NCBI RefSeq assembly: GCF_037975245.1
Contig: NC_092569.1
Span: 11,381,001-11,445,000, forward strand
Direction of reading: 5' to 3'
Source of the DNA: Apostichopus japonicus
Taxonomy: Eukaryota > Echinodermata > Holothuroidea > Aspidochirotida > Stichopodidae
Length of the DNA: 64,000 bases
Shown: piece by piece, positions 36,746 to 49,200 of the stretch
Layout of the letters: each line of letters opens with the position of its first letter
How positions within the stretch are numbered: the first letter of the stretch is position 1
The notes under the pieces: generated by a model
What the model was told of the DNA's origin: nothing
Database searches by the model: none
What the model saw: only the letters and a program-made list of their open reading frames with translations
Program-made: the position numbers and the translations under genes

Positions 36746-37040
36746 GGCAGAAATTGTTTGCTGACGATAAACATCTCTATACCTTACTCAAAAAAATATG
36801 GGCTTTACTTATATATTAGGCTATATTATATAAATATATTCCCATTCCCAAATTACATTTGCACCTTTCAGATCTTTGGCTTACCTTTTGATTTCTTCGG
36901 TACAGTATTATACGAATTCCTTAGCGTTACTAAGTATTGAACACACGTTTTACCGGTGAAACGAGTTGTGAACCAAATTTCGTGAAATGTGTAAGTGTGT
37001 TGCCATCCATCGGGTTTTGGAGAAAAATATTCTGTCGTAG
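36746..37040 (+). repeat. ~290-bp duplicated segment, copy 2 (3' flank of gene B)
   Basis: Same-orientation partner of 32835-33095, sharing GGCAGAAATTGTTTGCTGACGATAAACATCTC-like, TACAGTATTATACGA and CCATCCATCGGGTTTTG blocks. It starts about 485 bp after the stop of gene B and ends about 215 bp before dispersed repeat copy 2. Confidence 0.8.
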
Positions 37041-37256
37041 GAAAATTAATATAAACCTATAATATTTTTCTAGGAACCTCAGCAGGACAAATGTTATTGC
37101 AGTACTCAAGTTTGAATTTTTCATTCCTATTGTTCTTGTAAATGTATCCCTCATTGATAACGTTTGCGACACAGTGCTATAAACTGAGTTTTATAAAGCC
37201 CAATGGAATTAAATCAACCAGTTAAAGAAAACAAGATAATTGTCTCTTTTCCATCA

Positions 37257-38189
37257 ACGACAGTAACAAGTGCCGTCGAATTCAATGCAAAACTGGAAAT
37301 AATTATCGGTTTCTTGCGGCATTGTAAATGAATGTAGCAGGGTAGGTCCATAATTCCCCTTTCTGATATGGATTTTTGTGCTTTAAAAGCTCTACGAGAG
37401 AGCTAAACACATATGGAATTGCTGCAATGCCCCTCAATCCAGCTGTTCCCTTTATTCAACATATTGTCTCTAGCTATCAGGCATAAACACTTTGGTAGTC
37501 ATTCAAATATTCACAAGGGAACATGAATACCAGTTGTGATTCGTTCATTCAATATGGAAGAGCAAACATCGGTGAGCCTCTGGACTTCTGAGGCCTTGGT
37601 TCAATTAATGAATCGCTTGAACCGCATATTTCTACACCTCTTTGACAACTGATGACTGATGACGCAATCTTATTTGAAGAGTTGGTCGGTAAAGAAAAAG
37701 AACGTTAAGATTGAATTGTCAATGACAGCTAATAATATTTTCTGTTTGAGCATTCATTCAGCATATTCAGAAACAACAAATTCAGAAACAAATTCAGAAA
37801 CAACCAACAAGTGCATTCCAATTATCCTTGAGTTAATTTTATAACATCAGCAAATTTTTCTCATGTCAAACAAGAGAATGAAAACCTCACTGGGATATTT
37901 GAAACCAACATACTTGTACTATAAAAGCTCAGCCTTTTATACCACGTAAAAGTCTACAAACGGTCGTTATATATAGGGAACATTTCTGTTTGTGAATGAG
38001 ATGTCATTGACAGATAAAAGGTACAAAGAGACAAAACAAGTGAACAAATTTAGAGACATAAATATTGATAACTCTAAGCCTTGAATAACATGTAGTTTCC
38101 CGTAATATCCTGTTCAATGTAATAGGAGTATCAAATGGTAATTTTTTTAACCTAAAGACGGAAGACTGAGGTCACATCAGACCCTCAAA
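37257..38189 (+). repeat. dispersed ~0.8-0.9-kb repeat, copy 2
   Basis: Partner of 23163-23937 in the same orientation. It carries an extra ~135-bp segment at about 37572-37708 and a small internal triplication of ATTCAGAAACAA near 37760-37800. The open frame seen in copy 1 is interrupted here by stops and indels. Confidence 0.8.
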
Positions 38190-38340
38190 GAAGCCTATGG
38201 TTAAGTGTATTCAATTGTATTTTTGTACTTTGAATATTGTTTGTTAAACGAATTGAAACCTGGGATTTGCGCTATATAAGCACCGGTGTTATAATGACAA
38301 TATATGTATTTATATATATCGTTTATATACTATCGTTGTT

Positions 38341-38507
38341 CGATACAAATGGCAGGTGCCTAGAGTGGCATTACGACCGTAACGGTTTCGAAACTCGGGC
38401 CATACAATCAGCGTCCATAGCTTAGTGGGCTAGGGTGTCCGCATATAAAGCGGGAAGCCCGGGTTCGAAGTTTTCACTGTTCTTTTTTTCCAGCTCACTA
38501 CAATCTC

Positions 38508-38556
<49 letters not shown>
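38341..38556 (+). mobile_element. tRNA-derived SINE with (AT)n tail, plus-strand copy
   Basis: Box A-like TAGCTTAGTGG and box B-like GGTTCGAAG sit about 50 bp apart in a tRNA-like body (38411-38475). A tail with TTTTCACTGTTCTT and an AT microsatellite follows (38513-38556). The 5' part (38341-38410) carries the leader CATACAATCAGCGTCCATAG seen in the other copies. The acceptor arm does not pair properly, so this is a SINE rather than a working tRNA gene. Confidence 0.75.
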
Positions 38557-38559
<3 letters not shown>

Positions 38560-38755
38560 GAAAATCGTAATGAGTTGGAAAATCAAGAACAGTGAAAAAC
38601 TTTCAGCCTCCACCGGGATTCGAACCACGGGCCTTCCGCCCTGTACGCGGACACCCTAACCACTAGGCTATGGACGCTGATTGTATGTCCATAGGTTCGA
38701 AACCGGTAAGGAACGTCGTATTTCCACTGTAGGCGTTTGTCACCTGTATATGGAC
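38557..38755 (-). mobile_element. tRNA-derived SINE, minus-strand copy
   Basis: Inverse of the neighbouring element and sharing its (AT)n tract. On the minus strand it reads TGTCCGCGTACAGGGCGGAA, GTGGTTCGAATCCCGG (box B) and the TTTTCACTGTTCTTGATTTT tail. Box A is CATAGCCTAGTGGTTAGG. The two SINEs are tail-to-tail around the microsatellite, forming a foldback of about 400 bp. Confidence 0.8.
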
Positions 38756-41231
38756 TTTGAAGGAAAGAAAGATATTGTAATGATGTTGTAAAATATTCTT
38801 CAAAGCAAATATGAACTCATAAAGGTTGCAAAAGGAAAATCGTTCTGTTTTAAAAGACGGAAAGTTTACAAAATCGTTAAGTCGTAAGAAAAGGATTTCA
38901 ACCGAAATGACGAAAAAGTAAAATGTTGATTTCATTTTGCTTATTTGCAGTTGACGAGTTTCTTGCAGCAGAATGTCTTGTTGGTATTTCATTTTTTATG
39001 TGCTGTTTCAGTCAGTTGCGTTGCCAATTACGTACACCATCCATAACAATGGCGGGGATTCAATTAGTGTATATCAACGGTAAAGTACTATATAAATGAA
39101 TATCCAGTATATATGTTTAAATCATGAATATGCACCACAAAGTGTTCGAAGGAAATAATCTGTGAATTGTCTCGAATTTGAACAGAAAGCTGCCGCCATG
39201 CAGCAGATTCTATTTCAATGTAGTGTATTAATTGCATATGTTGCTCCTTAGCGTGCTGAATTAAACTGTGATATGCAGGCCTACATTAAAATAGTTGATA
39301 GCTAGGATCAAATCAAATTCATTTGTTACTCCCTCAATGGAAATTATTTGGTGAAAACATCAATGACTGAGGGGGGGGGGGGTTTCCCGTAGAAACATGG
39401 AGGGAGAGAACGACTCTAAACCAACTTTGAAAAGTGCATGGCTAAAGTATATTTATTCCCTCCTCACTTTTGCAGCTAATGATTCACTCCTCGTCAGTGC
39501 TAAATCATCGGCTGTATTAGCAGAAACAGTTGCAATAAGGAGATCTAATTTTCGTTTTTTTTTTCTTTTCATTTATTGCAATAGTCAATATTTCGATAAA
39601 GCACTGTAGTCTTGCAGCTCTCAAAACGTAGATATTTGGACATAGAATGCTAGCAAAATGTAGTTGTATGACTCAGAAGATTATGTAAAACGCAAGAAAT
39701 TAGAATTTTGCTGACATTTTTACCAATTGTATTAATCGTATAAATCGGAGATGATAAATTTAACTAAGCGTCACCAGTTAGCATTATCAAACAAGATGAA
39801 CACACATGAAAGTTCTTCGGGCAGCTTAATGTTTGCATCCTGAAAAGCTTTACGAAGTCGGTCGTAGCAGTAAGTATTAACATATTGTTTGTCGGTTCAA
39901 ATGAAATATAATATAAAGTTGAAATTTTCATGAAATCTTGCTTTGATATGTTTGTCCTGGATTAGTAAATACACCATCATAGTTAAGCTTTGCATTTTCT
40001 TTCGTATCACGAGGTAAGTTCGTTAATGTGTATAGGCAGATGTAATTCTACTGTAAGGTAGTTAATGTTCACTCATATTTCTAGTGTAAACGTGTTTTAC
40101 ATTTTTTACATTTCAATTTAATTACGTAGGATATACGTTGTACGTTTTAATGATAATAAAACCTACAATTTTATTGTATGTTATCATAATAAATATATAT
40201 GTCCGGAATGTTTTTAACTAGCAGTGTACAATGCTTACGACTCCTCTATTAAGCCTTAATAGTATTCGTGTTAATTATATCAAGGGATTATTGATATATT
40301 TATTTCTTCATTGCCGGTATATATCCGGTGTATTCTTGATCAAGGTGTTTGTGTGTTCATGCTTCATCAAGCTGACTGAATTTATAATTTAAAATTAGCA
40401 AGCGAGGGCGCGTGTGATCATCGCCAGAGCAATAGATATATATCCGGTAAAAAGTAAGTATATTTTTTATTGGATATTAACTTTGGTTGGTTAAACGAAG
40501 TGATTTATCCAAATTAACAGTGAATTCAGATTTATAACTTTCTGCTTTCATCAGTTACAAACCATATATGCATATTTTGGTACTCCGTTAAATTAATCGA
40601 ATATCATTCTGACTCCTTAACTCTTTATCTTTGAAAAGATTTGGCCAATACCGGTATTTATTTTTATTACATGATATTGTCTGCAATCAGACACAGACAG
40701 AAAAGTCGATAAATGTGCTTGATTGTTTGCCAATATATCATTTTCACATACACGACTGATATTATATTCTTTTGCTGCCGAAAGATACATGTATCAATAA
40801 ATCACTAAAAAGTGTCGTCAAAATTTGTAACAAAGTATGTTTCATTAAGAAATCAACCCCAGAATATTTAATATTTCTATTAACTATGTAAAAACACATT
40901 CTTAAATAACCCAGTTATTTCTGAAGACATTGATTGGTACTAGATAGCTGCTGCCCATATACGTATTCCTTACACAACACGATAACTTCAATACCTATGC
41001 GCTGTTGTCCACTTATTCACTTGGTAGTTCGCTAAACAGCGTTACCGTATACTACAAAGATAGTGACCGTAACGTTTTCAATATTGCAGAAGTTTAAAAT
41101 AACATGACAGTATGCGAAAACAAAGAGTCAATAATAATTTCGCCTTAAATACCGAACGGATATCTTCATTATTCTATTGTGCATAAAAAACAATTACAAA
41201 TAGGGAAAAGAACTACAGTTTTGACCTAGCC

Positions 41232-41237
41232 TTTATT
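41232..41237 (-). promoter_or_regulatory. candidate polyadenylation signal of gene C
   Basis: AATAAA on the minus strand inside a block (CTAATAAAGGCTAG) conserved in the opposite arm at 59393-59406. It lies about 790 bp beyond the stop of gene C. Conservation in both arms is mild support only. Confidence 0.3.
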
Positions 41238-42030
41238 AGCCTATGTAGAGCCGAAGAGCTAGCAGAGACCGCAGATCCAGACAGAGTCCCCAGTTTTGTG
41301 GAATACCTAAAAAATCCCACTCTGTCATTAATAAACATTTATGTAGCAAAACATATTTCCTTCTTCCAATTTTTTAATTCAAAGGAGTCATTTTGGCATA
41401 AATGAACTGACATCTTGTTTTAAAATTAAATAAATTAATACAATTATGTTTACAAAGTACTCCCCGGTGTTGAACACTTAAGAAGTTAATCTGAAAAGAA
41501 AAACAATCAAAGGTCGGAATTGGTGGCCACGGATTGCACAGAGGATCCATTTTGTGATGGCAACTTTGTCCCAGCCCCAGCCCTCCCTCCTCCTCAAGTC
41601 ACGTGCATAGATCATCTCGAAGTTTGTGCCACTCCCCCTTCACCTCTCCAAGAATTGTCCCTCTTCAACTGACTCTGAGGACCTAAGCAGTCTGCCGTGT
41701 GACGCAGGGCATGGTAATGATCAGCCTCATGGGGTATAATATAAATATAAAAGGAAAAGTGCGCAAGAAGAAGCGTATTCACTAGATTAAAATATGGGTG
41801 TGCATCAGAAGGTGTAAGATGTTCCTGGGTACAGCCTTTTTAGCTCAGTGCTGATCGTAAAATCATGTTATAGGCAAAACAAAGTGAAACAAATACCTGT
41901 TATATATTTTGCCTGCGCTCGACTCTATTTAATATCTTAAAACGGTATTTTAAATCATAAAATGTTTAATTAAGCACTACGATATCATATACCAGCTTGT
42001 ATTTTCTTTGAATAAATTGGCAAAGCAAAT

Positions 42031-45000
42031 TCAGGCTATAGAGCGAATTTTCATTTCCGTATACTTTATGTTACTTTGGCTTCCAGGAAGACCTTGCCAA
42101 CTAATACTCTGATGACATTCATCGCAGCCAAAGTAGTCACCGTTGAGGCTAGAATGGTAACAATTCTGGTACCACCAGGCGCCATGGAAATAGACAGCAC
42201 AGTTCAGACCAAAAGTAGTTGCAACATCATTGTCATTGTCATAGGTGCTGAATGACATATTTCGATGATAAGAAAGCGCGTCAAAAACTGTGGAAAACAA
42301 ACGTACTCAACTTCAACAGTTGCTATGATAAAGAAGCTATGATTGAAAGAGTTTGGGAGTCAAGTGAAACATCAATTTGACAATCTGAATGAGCAAGTAT
42401 ATTATAGTTTTACTGCTTTTACATTCTAATTGTATGTTTTAGGGGTTGTTTACCGACATACCGGCATACCTCCTTGACCGAAGTACCTTCAGGTTGAGGT
42501 ATCGATCGCGCCGTTTACATCTTCAAATTGATCGCGAATGGTGCTAGTTTTGTCCAAGCCCGGCAAAATGCATCGCTTAGTTAAGTGCCCTCGCTTCATC
42601 GGCTTGATCATTGGCCTTGATACAATCAGTTAGGCCCGGTGCTCCCTTGTTCTTATCAATATGCTTATAGGACAATTACATTATTCTGTCACAAGAGAAA
42701 TAAAAGATCTCCTCTTCAAATTAAAATACCACTCTTAACTTTGGAATTGTCCTAGAACTCATTGATAACCTTCATCAAGTGCACACACACTCAGCCCTTC
42801 ATCTTCATTTCTCCTCACTACCCCACGCGCTCATTACTTATGAGTCTGTCGCGTATAAAATAAGGAGGTATTTTTTCAGCATAGTTATTGCAAATATTTG
42901 ACACTTTAGTAACTGTGGAGATTCTAGGTTACGTTTGCCAAGGCAAATATCTGTAGAATTTCTGGCTCCACAATCCATTTCATAGTATATATAAGTTTCA
43001 TCTTGGCCAATGTATTTTCCTATCCATTTAAATTTTGAATGAATCTAAAGATACCAAGTACCAACCCTGTTTGATCTTGCTCACCCATCTTTAAAATAAT
43101 ATTAACTGTTGTATTTTGTTTGAAAATTTCGGCCGCGTTGCATGAAGCATGTAGCAACAGAAAAAAATCTAAGGGCTTCATAAAAAAGACAAAAGAGTCT
43201 TCTTACAATCACATTACGACTAAACAAAATGAAAGATCTTACTTCAACCACCTATGAAAATATTAACACACCTGCTGTACTCTCAGGCAAGAAAGAACCT
43301 AGGTCCACCATTCGGTACTTCGACCATTCGTCACTAATGCGGAAGAGGTTGTACTTTGCGTGATAGGCGTTTCCGATCTTATTAACGAGGTCGATCCGAA
43401 GTTCGTATTCCCCCTGATTGGTCAAGTAAGCCAGTTTGTCGTTACCAAGCCAGAATTCACGTTGTAAAAAGCCAAAGCCTTCTCGATATTCAGCCCATGT
43501 ACGGTTGAAGTCGACATCGCCATCCATTCGACGTTGAAATACCTTTGCAAAATCCGAAAACAAAAATTAACCGTGAAGTACATTGGGACTTGACATGGGA
43601 GATAACCGTATAAGTGAGGTTATCCGTGTTTACACCGGTTTATGTTTTGCTCACGATTACTGACACAACATTGTGACATCATCCAAACACAAAACAAAAC
43701 AAAATAACATAAAACATTAAAACACAAAAATTAGGTACTCAATGCAACATAAGAAGCAGTCATTGTCATTCATGAAAAGCTAGAAGCCAATCATATAATA
43801 GTTTGTGTTTGTTTCTTTCAATAAGGCATGTTTCTTAAAAGATGTCAATGAAATTATGTTGCTATATTGCTCGATGCGGTTGAAAATCAAATGAAAACTG
43901 TTCCTCTTCTCGAAAAAACAAAATAGATGGCAATCTTTGCAAGTGCAATGCTAGGCCAAACCGTCAGCTCTAATGGTGGATAGAACGTATGCCGCCAACG
44001 GACACCAACATAGGATCTAATCTTACAGCCTACTCACCGTCCATTTACCACCATCAACTGAATTATTACAAAACACGTTGAAAGGTTCTGGTGCACCATC
44101 AGGCTGAATCATATAAACTCCAGATTCTTGAGTTTGAAATTCGCAACGATTGTCGTAAACATCTTTGCAATCTCTTGGATATTGTGGTTCTTGATAGTAG
44201 AAACACGCGTTACCTAAAACGTTATTCAAAAATAGCAGAAACGATTTAATCAAAGATGTTGCTGATTGCCCTATTATAATATCATGTCAGTATATATCAA
44301 ATTGTTCATTTATTCAAGCCCGAATTATGTATTTCTTAATCAGGAGAGGTAATGGAAACCTTGGTCAGCAAAATGCGCTTTACATATTGTATTCTCACTT
44401 CAACAATTCTGAAGTTTGCAACAAAGTCGACCGCTTATAAAGTATACCCCTCGGTGATTCATGCATCCCTAACCAGTGAACTGCTTCTGTAAATCTGTTC
44501 ATTTTGTGTCTATCATTTTCATTGGTCTGAATATTATTGTAACTTTATTGAAATATATTGAATAACCTCAATTTCTTTCTGATTTTCACTGAGTAAAATA
44601 TTAGTTACACTTGAACACAACTTCCAGCAGAGAACTTACACTCAGAGCTTCTTCTCACACGTGAATTGCCATGATGAATTGGGTTTATCTTTGAAGGAAA
44701 AAAAAGGAAACTTGTCAACTAATGAAGGCGGTGGGATTAAAAGAAAGTACTACAAGTGGCACGGGATGAACACTCTTAGTGTCAATATTGTTTCATTTCA
44801 AGTTAACTTCCCTGAAACCACTAAAGTGCTTGATATGCCGGATAACTCCACTATGGACATATAAATATTACAATGTCTTCATATTAGATCTGATAAGGGG
44901 AAAGAAACCTGTCTGATTCCTTCATGCTACCCTCCCACTACCTGCAATCCACTGGTTTGAATCCGGGACGTAGTCCTGTAAACGTATTTTACCTGCATAT

Positions 45001-48000
45001 CATCTAATCTTGATTGCATTATTTCATGTAAAGACAGTAGCCTCTCATTTTAGTCATCCATCCCTTTGTACTCTTAGTCAAGTGTCTCTTAATTATGTCA
45101 TTGTCTGTCTTGGCTTTCAAGTCAATTATAATTGTCTTGTTGCGGCAAATTAACTGATAGTTCAAATTGGAGGGATCCACACTGCCCATGGTCCCAAACA
45201 ATAACGCCTATTACACCACTCATCAGCAAGCACCAGCGGCATAGCCATCAATAAAAACATGATTAGAAGGCTATATTGGCTAGTATGCCCCAAAGCTGTG
45301 ACCCTTGGCCATTACTCGTTTGTCCGACTAATTAGCCAGGTCTTACTCTAAATATTGGCAGGAAAGGAGGATAAAACGTCAGTTGAGGCAGAAGACAGGA
45401 ACAACAAGCTGCTATTGATTCTGTGCTGCACTGTCAATGTACTTCCTTCCGTGAATAACAATAATGAAAAGTACGATTTTAGCCTATATACGACTATAAA
45501 TGTGGGGGAAGAGGGGGGGGGGGGTATCGTCCCGGTGAATGAACAATATTGACATGAAATGGTAGGGAAAGCTATGTGTTGAAATTTTGTTAATAATGTT
45601 TACATTTTGTGACGACAAGGTTTCCTCAGGAAACTCCTCAAAACCTTGCAAACATTGAATGAGAGGATTGGCTACCTTTTGAGGCTAGGTAAACCCAATA
45701 AGGAAATGCGTGTGATTTGAAGTAAAAAAATAGCTTCTTAGATGAAGATTCCTTGCTTTTACCCTGCAGAAGGGTGGTGCTAACACGCCATGCAGAAACT
45801 ATCATATTTGGTTTATTTTGGCTGAGGGTATTATCCAGGAAACTTGTAAATTGATGCTTCAAAGACTAAACCAAATATTTGCTGAGCATACAACATTTGT
45901 ATGGTAATAGCAGCTATGGAATAAGTAGAAATATTAATATCACTTTTAAAGACTAAGTGTTAATGTCAGTCTGAGGTAAGATTTATCTTTGTCGTTTATT
46001 TAACACATTTCACTGACAAAAACTAACTTCCCTCGATATATCAAAACCGCGTGTAAAATAATACAGCAAGTAAGTAACAAACAGGAAGATTGTGGTACGT
46101 GTGTACTTAATTGTAGAAGAGTTAACTGACACTTCGAAGAACTACTGTGTGCGCAATACTTGATTCTGGTTCCTGGGTTGGTAAAAATCTTCATTATCTC
46201 ATTCTTTGGGCAATTATTACATCCTTGTAATTGGTCTATTATAACATTGAGCATAATCTTAAACGTGACATGGCAATAACCACACAAAATTGTCTCGACA
46301 TTTAACAATAGCTTGTCACGTGTATCCTTTATTGGATCATATCTTACTGTAAAAATGTTCATTTGGTGACAAAATGTTGATAAACATATCGATTGACCCT
46401 CTGAAATCTTATTTTGAGCGAAAAAGAGTGTTATCATAACATTGTTTGGTGATGCATAAGTCATCGCTTAAACCTATCAAGTCCAGAAATAAAGTTAGTA
46501 AACAGAAGAGTTGTTGAGTGTTATCATCTTTCAATAAAATTGATTCAAATGGTGAACGACTAAAATTAGTTTTTAAGCGAGAAGTAAACCCTCACCACCC
46601 ACGACCTGCTCCGCTTGGTATATATACTCTGTTAGGTTCTCCTTGGGGGAAATTGTGGAAACCGTGTCCACCTTGAATGAGAGTTCTGGCTACTCCCCTG
46701 TGTACCATCAATGACGGTAACTGTAGTGTGTTGCAGTGTTTCTACAGTTGATATAAGCTTTCACTTGAAAATCCCTATAGTGAATGTCACCATGCATCGA
46801 TTATAAATAATCAAGTACCAAAGACCATTGATATACTGCAACACGATGCGTTCGTTACAGTATTTGTAGTGCTGCTGCTATCATACATCGAATATTAATG
46901 ATCATTTACCAAAGATTATTGATATAGTGACTTCATTGCATTATTCTGAAAACGATATGTATTGATCTTGTTAAACAGCATGCATCATTCGAAATTCGTA
47001 TTACAGAGAAAATCTAATGTTGTTTTTCGTACTTTTAAAAGTTTAATGAAAATGGGAAGCATCTTGTTGAATAATTCCGTTAACATATTATATTATCTTT
47101 ACAAATAATTTTCAGTGCAGCAAATTTTGAATCACTTGTACCTCGGATATATCCATAATATAGTATTTCGTTTAAATAAGCACCGACCAAATATCAATAC
47201 AAATTATTTAACACATGGGGTTTATAATAAACCCAATTTATGTTTGAAGTAGGGAAGCATTCTCTTAAGTAATTTCATTAACATAGTATATTATCTTTAC
47301 AGATTATATTTCAGTGCCGCAAACTTTGAATCATTTGTACTTCGGAGATATCTACAATAGTATTTCATTTTAATTAGCACCGATCATAGATGAATACAAA
47401 TTTTTAACCCATGAGGTTTTATATTGATACAAATTAACTCAACATTGTCCCTTCCTTGTTCTTATAATAATATAAAAATAATAACTAAATCCAAGCTGTT
47501 GATTCAGGATTTTAGAAAGGCAAGGATGTGTTCGTGTTTTTGTTGAAGAGGCCTCTCATATAGCGGCAATTCCCAAGAAAAAAAAAGAGATTTAGACTTC
47601 ATAAGAGGCATTTTGTAGCAAATTTGGACTCTAAATTAGTTCTGATAATTAGGTTAATTAAGATTGTTCTAATCACTACGTTTCATTTTTCTCTTGTGTA
47701 TAAGTTAAATCCGCGCCTGAATCGATTCACAATTAACGATATGTCGATTATACCATATAAACCTTATAATTCCAAATTGATGATGAGTTAATTATTGTTT
47801 ACCCACATAGTAAAGGACACATTAACAAGCATTGTTTTGAAGCTGTATGTTGCTTTGAATTTTGCCATGTACGAGGTCAACCTACAGAACAATTTATGGA
47901 ATCTGGGATACCTGGAAACACATATCTGTTTATTTTGCTTACCAAATTTGAACAAGGTACTATGACCACGGTTAACCCATCAAGATATTGCAAAAGAACA

Positions 48001-48424
48001 TTAATCAATACATTCATTTTGAAAGTCGCAACATTCCCTCGTGGTGACCACCTGGTTTCCAACTATGTGTGGCTACCACGTTTTGTTTAGAATATGCTTT
48101 CAAATATAAGAGAGAAAGAGAGAGCGTGGTGTCATGAGGTATATGGTATGACACGTTAAACAAATATAAATTGCATTAAACGTTATGTCAAGCGTCGCTT
48201 ATAAATATTGAAGTTTGAATATTGGCTTTTAAGTTACCATGTTCATAGCATGGTCGGAGAGGCATTGAGCGCAGTGTATATTGTCAAAATAAGAACTAAT
48301 TATGATATCTTGGTCATGAATTGCAGGATGAACTACTTACCACCTGACTATCGCAAATCACTAGGAAGCCAGCAGCCAGTATAGAAAAAGTAAAGACTGT
48401 AACAGTTATCAGGTGATCCAGCAT
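42031..48424 (-). CDS. compact fibrinogen-related protein C (fibrinogen-like protein A type), 278 aa
   Basis: Five exons on the minus strand: 48424-48341, 44688-44640, 44213-44038, 43542-43272, 42287-42031, totalling 837 nt in continuous phase. Exon 1 is a leader (MLDHLITVTVFTFSILAAGF then LVICDSQV). Exon 2 is a 16-residue basic linker (INPIHHGNSRVRRSSE) after a strong polypyrimidine tract. Exon 3 starts the FBG domain (YPRDCKDVYDN, ESGVYMIQPDGAPEPFNVFC, GGKWT). Exon 4 is the FBG middle (VFQRRMDGDVDFNRTW, EFWLGNDKLAYLTNQGEYEL). Exon 5 holds Ca-site DNDND, NCAVYFHGAWWYQNC, SLNGDY and end EMKIRSIA. The length and single-domain layout match what I recall of the sea cucumber fibrinogen-like protein A (about 282 aa). 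Gene D in the opposite arm is its paralogue with identical exon lengths. Probably secreted; carbohydrate or acetyl-group binding is a family-based guess. Confidence 0.9.
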
Positions 48425-48889
48425 TGTTGAAGTTCTGTTCTGCCACACAAGTGATGCAAATATAGACGAGGAAACTATGATTAAATATGAGCACGTTCAC
48501 TACCCATTCTTCGAAATTAAAACTGATACTGGAAAACCTAAACATGTATCATGTCTGCATCGATGTGGTATTAACTGAGTTTGAACGCGGAAGGAAACGT
48601 AAGGAAAATAAGGAAGGTTGTTGGTGTCGCGTAATCGAATCCAATGCAATAAATGGATGAATGAGTAAATGAACGAACGAACGAATGAACACGAGAACAA
48701 AGGAATAAAGGAATTAATTAACATTTTTAGTCCCAAAGCTGGATTCCAATTCACTGGTCAGGGTGTAATATGTACGATGAATACATTGATATACAAGATG
48801 GCTAGGTTATAGCGTACATGTTCATCTGACAAGATCGTCCGCCCGAATTCAAGATTATCCGAATTCTTGGTGCATTTTAAGCCGTCATA

Positions 48890-49200
48890 GAATTTAAACA
48901 TTCTTCACAAATTTCAACAATGGCTTTCCGGTCTCTTTCATATAAATATTATTTATTCACCCGAACTATCCCCTTCTCTGCACCTTCCTCTCCTAGTGGT
49001 CGAACAGGGCTAGCATTATTGCCTTCGGCATATATACGTGTATAGGCTACACTCGTATTTCAGTAATGCAAATCAAGGAAGGAAATGGATTGGAAGTGCA
49101 GCACAGAATCAACTTTCATTTATAGGAGCATGTTATTGTTCCTGAACTTTAGCATGAAGTATATCAATAAAAGTCAGTGTTTCAAATCATCTTTATACAA
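48890..49200 (+). repeat. local repeat family member (also at ~51110-51330 and ~54350-54620)
   Basis: The plus strand contains TCAACAATGGCTTTCC, a C/T-rich stretch with GTCGAACAGGGCTA, GTGTATAGGCTACACTCGTATT and then GTGCAGCACAGAATCAACTT followed by TCATTTATAGGAGCATG. Similar sequence, same orientation, is at about 51110-51330 (front half) and 54350-54620 (most of it). A shorter inverted version is in the left arm near 45400-45560. The family is not recognised. Confidence 0.65.

Larger units (their letters stand above)
36262..40009. other. region between gene B and the large inverted duplication
   Basis: No gene is called here. It contains a possible polyadenylation region for gene B (AATAAA motifs near 36630-36642), the second copies of two duplicated segments (36746-37040, 37257-38189), an inverted pair of SINEs around an (AT)n tract (38341-38755), and a G12 run near 39371. 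A 70-codon open frame at 39397-39609 has no recognisable domain. Confidence 0.45.
40010..48720 (-). repeat. left arm of a large diverged inverted duplication
   Basis: Read on the minus strand, this ~8.7-kb segment matches 51745-62505 read on the plus strand, in the same order. Matching blocks include the signal exon of genes C/D, three FBG exons, the linker exon, the 3' flank (GCCTTTATTAGCCTATGTAGAG) and the outer ends (ACACTCATATTTCTAGT). The arms have diverged by many substitutions and indels, so they are paralogous and not a trivial assembly mirror. Boundaries are by eye, within perhaps 50-100 bp. Confidence 0.85.
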
